From Agrobacterium tumefaciens (GTDB lineage Bacteria > Pseudomonadota > Alphaproteobacteria > Rhizobiales > Rhizobiaceae): 64,000 bases of DNA. How positions within the stretch are numbered: position 1 is the first letter of the stretch; every line of letters begins with the position of its first letter. The translations under genes and the position numbers were made by a program. Where the stretch lies: NCBI RefSeq assembly GCF_009649785.1, contig NZ_WJOK01000023.1, forward strand, positions 1-64,000, given 5' to 3'. Under the pieces are notes generated by a model. It did no database searches. It was given only the letters and a program-made list of their open reading frames with translations, and was not told where the DNA came from. Positions 61,589-64,000 of this stretch are shown here, one piece after another.

Positions 61589-62503
61589 CTAAAGTGTTTG
61601 CTGTGCACCACCATGCGATTGATCTAATGCCAGCAATCGCCGCGCTACGGCTCGGGCAGATATTTCCCACTGAGGAAGTTTTATTCCGTAAACATCAGAC
61701 AACTTGTCTCCCGACAGGCGTGAGTTGAACGGCCTTTTTGCGGACGTGGGATATTCCCTTGTTGTGATGCGGTTCACTGCAACCTTTTTGCCGGTTTTTT
61801 CCGCAAATGTATCAAAGATCACTTCTGCAAAGTCAGCCCACGACGCCTCACCACCTCCCGTTAGATGGAAAATTCCCCTCAATCGCTGGTCTGTGTCTCT
61901 CATTAGTTGTTCAGATGCATACAGAATGGCATCCGCAATATCGAGTGCGCTTGTTGGGGTACCGTATTGGTCAGATACCACGTTGACGACGTCGCGTGTT
62001 TCCGCCAGCCGCAGCATGGTCTTGAGGAAATTCTGACCGAACGGTGAGTAAACCCAAGCTGTCCGCAGGATGGCGTGATCTGGGTTGGCTTCACTAATCC
62101 CAATTTCGCCATCAAGTTTAGACCTACCGTAGACTGATATCGGATCGGCTGCATCGGTCTCAAAATACGGGCCGTCTTTATCGCCGGAAAAAACATAGTC
62201 TGTAGAAATATGGATGATCGGTATTCCCGCTAGCTTAGCAACTTCTGCCAAGGCGCGAGGACCGCGTCCGTTGATAGCAAAGGCGCTATCTTCGTCGCTC
62301 TCGGCTTTGTCCACTGCAGTATAAGCCGCAGCAGAAACTATGACATCAGGTGTCATTCTGAAAATGGCCTCTTTGAACCCTGCTGGCTCAAGAAGATCAA
62401 ATTCAGGGCGGCCAAGTTTTATGACCTCAACATTTCTATTGCACGCTCTTTCGACGAGTGATGACACGACTTGACCGTGCTTGCCGGTGACTGCGATACG
62501 CAT
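61589..62503 (-). CDS. rfbD: dTDP-4-dehydrorhamnose reductase
   Basis: 304-aa RmlD, an NAD(P)H-dependent SDR that finishes dTDP-L-rhamnose. The nucleotide motif GKHGQVV is at residues 7-13, the catalytic YGRSKLDGE (Tyr-Lys) near 130, and STDYVFSGDKDGPY precedes it as in other RmlD proteins. Only three bases separate it from rfbB, consistent with one transcript. Confidence 0.94.
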   Translation of the reverse strand: MRIAVTGKHGQVVSSLVERACNRNVEVIKLGRPEFDLLEPAGFKEAIFRMTPDVIVSAAAYTAVDKAESDEDSAFAINGRGPRALAEVAKLAGIPIIHISTDYVFSGDKDGPYFETDAADPISVYGRSKLDGEIGISEANPDHAILRTAWVYSPFGQNFLKTMLRLAETRDVVNVVSDQYGTPTSALDIADAILYASEQLMRDTDQRLRGIFHLTGGGEASWADFAEVIFDTFAEKTGKKVAVNRITTREYPTSAKRPFNSRLSGDKLSDVYGIKLPQWEISARAVARRLLALDQSHGGAQQTL

Positions 62504-62506
62504 AGC

Positions 62507-63562
62507 CTACACCTTCTTCAATATGCCAAGTCTTTCACCTGAATATACTTCTTGCCGCAGAGGCTTCCACCACCATTCGTTCTCGATATACCAGCGCACG
62601 GTCCGCGCAATACCACTATCAAAATTCTCTTGAGCTTTCCAACCGAGTTCCGTCTCAAGCTTCATCGCGTCGATAGCATATCGAGCATCGTGGCCCGGTC
62701 GGTCGGTGACGTAGGTGACGAGTTCCGCGTGGGGACGTTGGGATGGACGGAGTTCGTCCATAAGTTCACAGACACGCTTAACTACTTCAATGTTACGGCG
62801 TTCGTTGCGACCGCCGACATTATATTTTTCGCCGATGCGACCGCGTGAAGCAATGAGGTCGAGCGCCCTTGCGTGATCATCAACATATAGCCAGTCACGA
62901 ATATTTATACCGTTACCGTAGACCGGTAAGGGTTTGCCTTCCATTGCATTCAAGATGGTTAGTGGGATGAGCTTTTCCGGGAAGTGATAGGGGCCATAGT
63001 TGTTGGAACAATTTGATATGATGACAGGTAGGCCGTATGTGCGGTACCACGCAATCGCGAGATGATCACTTGCGGCTTTTGATGCGGAATAGGGAGACGA
63101 AGGGTCGTAGGGTGTCGTTTCTTCAAAAAGACCATCGCCGCCCAGCGAGCCATATACCTCGTCGGTCGATACATGGAGAAAGCGGAAACCATCTTTCTTG
63201 GGGCCAGGAAGGCCATTCCAATATTGGCGAGCCGCTTCAAGGAGTGAAAACGTACCGATAATATTTGTTTGCACGAAATCACCTGCACCGGCGATTGAGC
63301 GATCTACGTGGCTTTCGGCTGCAAGATGCATGATCCGATCAGGTTTGAACGATTCCATTGCCTCCGACATTTTTTGCTGGTCGCAAATGTCTGCCTTTAA
63401 AAACTGATGGTTGGATGCCCCTTCAACTTCTTTCAGGGAGGCCAGGTTGCCTGCGTATGTCAGCTTATCGATCGTTAGGACTTCAGAGCCGACATTATTC
63501 ACGAGATGCCGAACGACTGCGGAACCGATAAAGCCTGCGCCGCCAGTGACAATTATTCGCAT
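62507..63562 (-). CDS. rfbB: dTDP-glucose 4,6-dehydratase
   Basis: 351-aa RmlB. Nucleotide motif [15 protein letters not shown], catalytic region [10 protein letters not shown] (Thr-Asp-Glu) and [12 protein letters not shown] (Tyr-Lys) near 160, and the [18 protein letters not shown] motif are all present. GGAG lies before ATG 63562. Converts dTDP-glucose to the 4-keto-6-deoxy sugar for RmlC. Confidence 0.95.
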   Translation of the reverse strand: MRIIVTGGAGFIGSAVVRHLVNNVGSEVLTIDKLTYAGNLASLKEVEGASNHQFLKADICDQQKMSEAMESFKPDRIMHLAAESHVDRSIAGAGDFVQTNIIGTFSLLEAARQYWNGLPGPKKDGFRFLHVSTDEVYGSLGGDGLFEETTPYDPSSPYSASKAASDHLAIAWYRTYGLPVIISNCSNNYGPYHFPEKLIPLTILNAMEGKPLPVYGNGINIRDWLYVDDHARALDLIASRGRIGEKYNVGGRNERRNIEVVKRVCELMDELRPSQRPHAELVTYVTDRPGHDARYAIDAMKLETELGWKAQENFDSGIARTVRWYIENEWWWKPLRQEVYSGERLGILKKV

Positions 63563-63582
63563 TGATTACTCCGTACAGAATA

Positions 63583-64000
63583 CTAGAAGTATGTAGGAAG
63601 GTCGAAAAGTTTTGGTTGCGCACGGTCTTTGTCAGATAAAACGACATTGTCCAGTTTTATTGGCCAGTCGATACCAATATCCCGATCATTCCATAGTAGC
63701 CCGCGGTCGTGCTCGGCGCTGTAAGGAGCGGTGACCTTGTAGGAAAGGACGGTATCCGGCGCGAGCGTAGCGAATCCGTGCGCGAAACCTGCCGGTATCC
63801 ATAGCTGATCGCCATTTTCTTTCGAGAGTTCAAGGCCATACCATTGACCGAAGGTGGGCGATCGTTCGCGGATGTCGACCGCTACGTCAAACACTTTTCC
63901 TGCAATGCAACGAACCAGCTTTCCCTGAGCAAAAGGGTGTAATTGAAAATGCAGGCCACGTACGGTGCCTACGGTGGCTGAAAGTGACTCATTTTCTTGT
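63583..64000 (-). CDS. rfbC: dTDP-4-dehydrorhamnose 3,5-epimerase (partial)
   Basis: C-terminal 138 codons of RmlC; the first 40 or so residues lie beyond the right edge. The double-stranded beta-helix (cupin) core is clear: VRGLHFQ with the catalytic His, KVFDVAVDIR, the LWIPAGFAHGF strand, and the conserved GIDWPI near the end. Upstream frame continues to the window edge without a stop. It is 20 bases before rfbB in the same direction. Confidence 0.93.
   Translation of the reverse strand, partial: QENESLSATVGTVRGLHFQLHPFAQGKLVRCIAGKVFDVAVDIRERSPTFGQWYGLELSKENGDQLWIPAGFAHGFATLAPDTVLSYKVTAPYSAEHDRGLLWNDRDIGIDWPIKLDNVVLSDKDRAQPKLFDLPTYF

Noticed and set aside
1-64000. CRISPR arrays, tRNA or rRNA genes, prophage or complete insertion sequences
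   Set aside because: No regularly spaced repeats, cloverleaf-like sequences, phage structural genes or terminal inverted repeats with a transposase were found on reading.

Overview
The window looks like a chromosomal segment of an Agrobacterium (Rhizobiaceae, alphaproteobacterium). It is GC-rich DNA with dense, mostly overlapping operons, a rhizobial RopA-type porin, DUF992/DUF982/DUF1295 families typical of Rhizobiales, and a photolyase gene whose product matches, as I recall that protein, the iron-sulfur (6-4) photolyase PhrB of Agrobacterium fabrum in length (507 aa) and in every Fe-S cysteine position. No tRNA, rRNA, CRISPR array, intact insertion sequence or replication origin was recognised.

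Layout: (1) 0.2-1.4 kb, porin gene broken by one in-frame stop. (2) 1.6-13.8 kb, a catabolic island: three amidohydrolases, a five-gene Dpp/Opp-type ABC importer, a GntR/FCD repressor, a flavin-reductase-like protein and an Asp/Glu/hydantoin racemase, with a repeated 12-bp operator-like word at its promoters. (3) 13.9-22.1 kb, LysR regulator, NAD-dependent molybdenum formate dehydrogenase fdsGBAD and an oxalate/formate-type MFS transporter. (4) 22.1-25.4 kb, acetyltransferase and a two-component system divergent from a YgiW-like secreted OB-fold protein. (5) 25.5-29.3 kb, a small stress operon (CsbD, BON, DUF992), a PAS-LuxR regulator and an orphan TctC-type binding protein. (6) 29.8-35.6 kb, ABC exporter, ArsR plus AHSA1 pair, a CSS-EAL phosphodiesterase and a transglutaminase-like protein. 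(7) 35.7-40.1 kb, large-subunit catalase, a YciF remnant, two general-stress proteins and a DUF72 protein. (8) 40.1-47.8 kb, ECF sigma/anti-sigma pair and two divergent lipid-modification operons with two Cfa-type methyltransferases. (9) 48.1-56.6 kb, EAL protein, unknown membrane protein, acetyltransferase, phrB, three curli genes, then a membrane protein-lipocalin-SDR operon. (10) 56.9-59.3 kb, two divergent citrate-synthase-family genes, one fused to a helix-turn-helix. (11) 59.3-64 kb, gene-poor DNA of lower GC, then rfbCBDA for dTDP-L-rhamnose, running off the right edge.

How parts work together: the importer of region 2 probably brings in a cyclic nitrogen compound whose amide or amine bonds are opened by the amidohydrolases, under GntR control. 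Formate released in the cell, or imported, is oxidised to CO2 and NADH by Fds. Regions 8 and 9 appear to form one stress regulon: the same promoter word (GAAAC, 17 bases, CGTA) precedes both divergent lipid operons and the membrane protein-lipocalin-SDR operon 9 kb away. With the neighbouring photolyase this resembles the light or singlet-oxygen regulons known in Rhodobacter, Vibrio and Pseudomonas. Region 5/7 genes carry a second promoter type, GGAAC-N16/17-NGTT, the signature of the alphaproteobacterial general stress sigma factor. All functional calls rest on reading the sequence and family knowledge; no database search was run.
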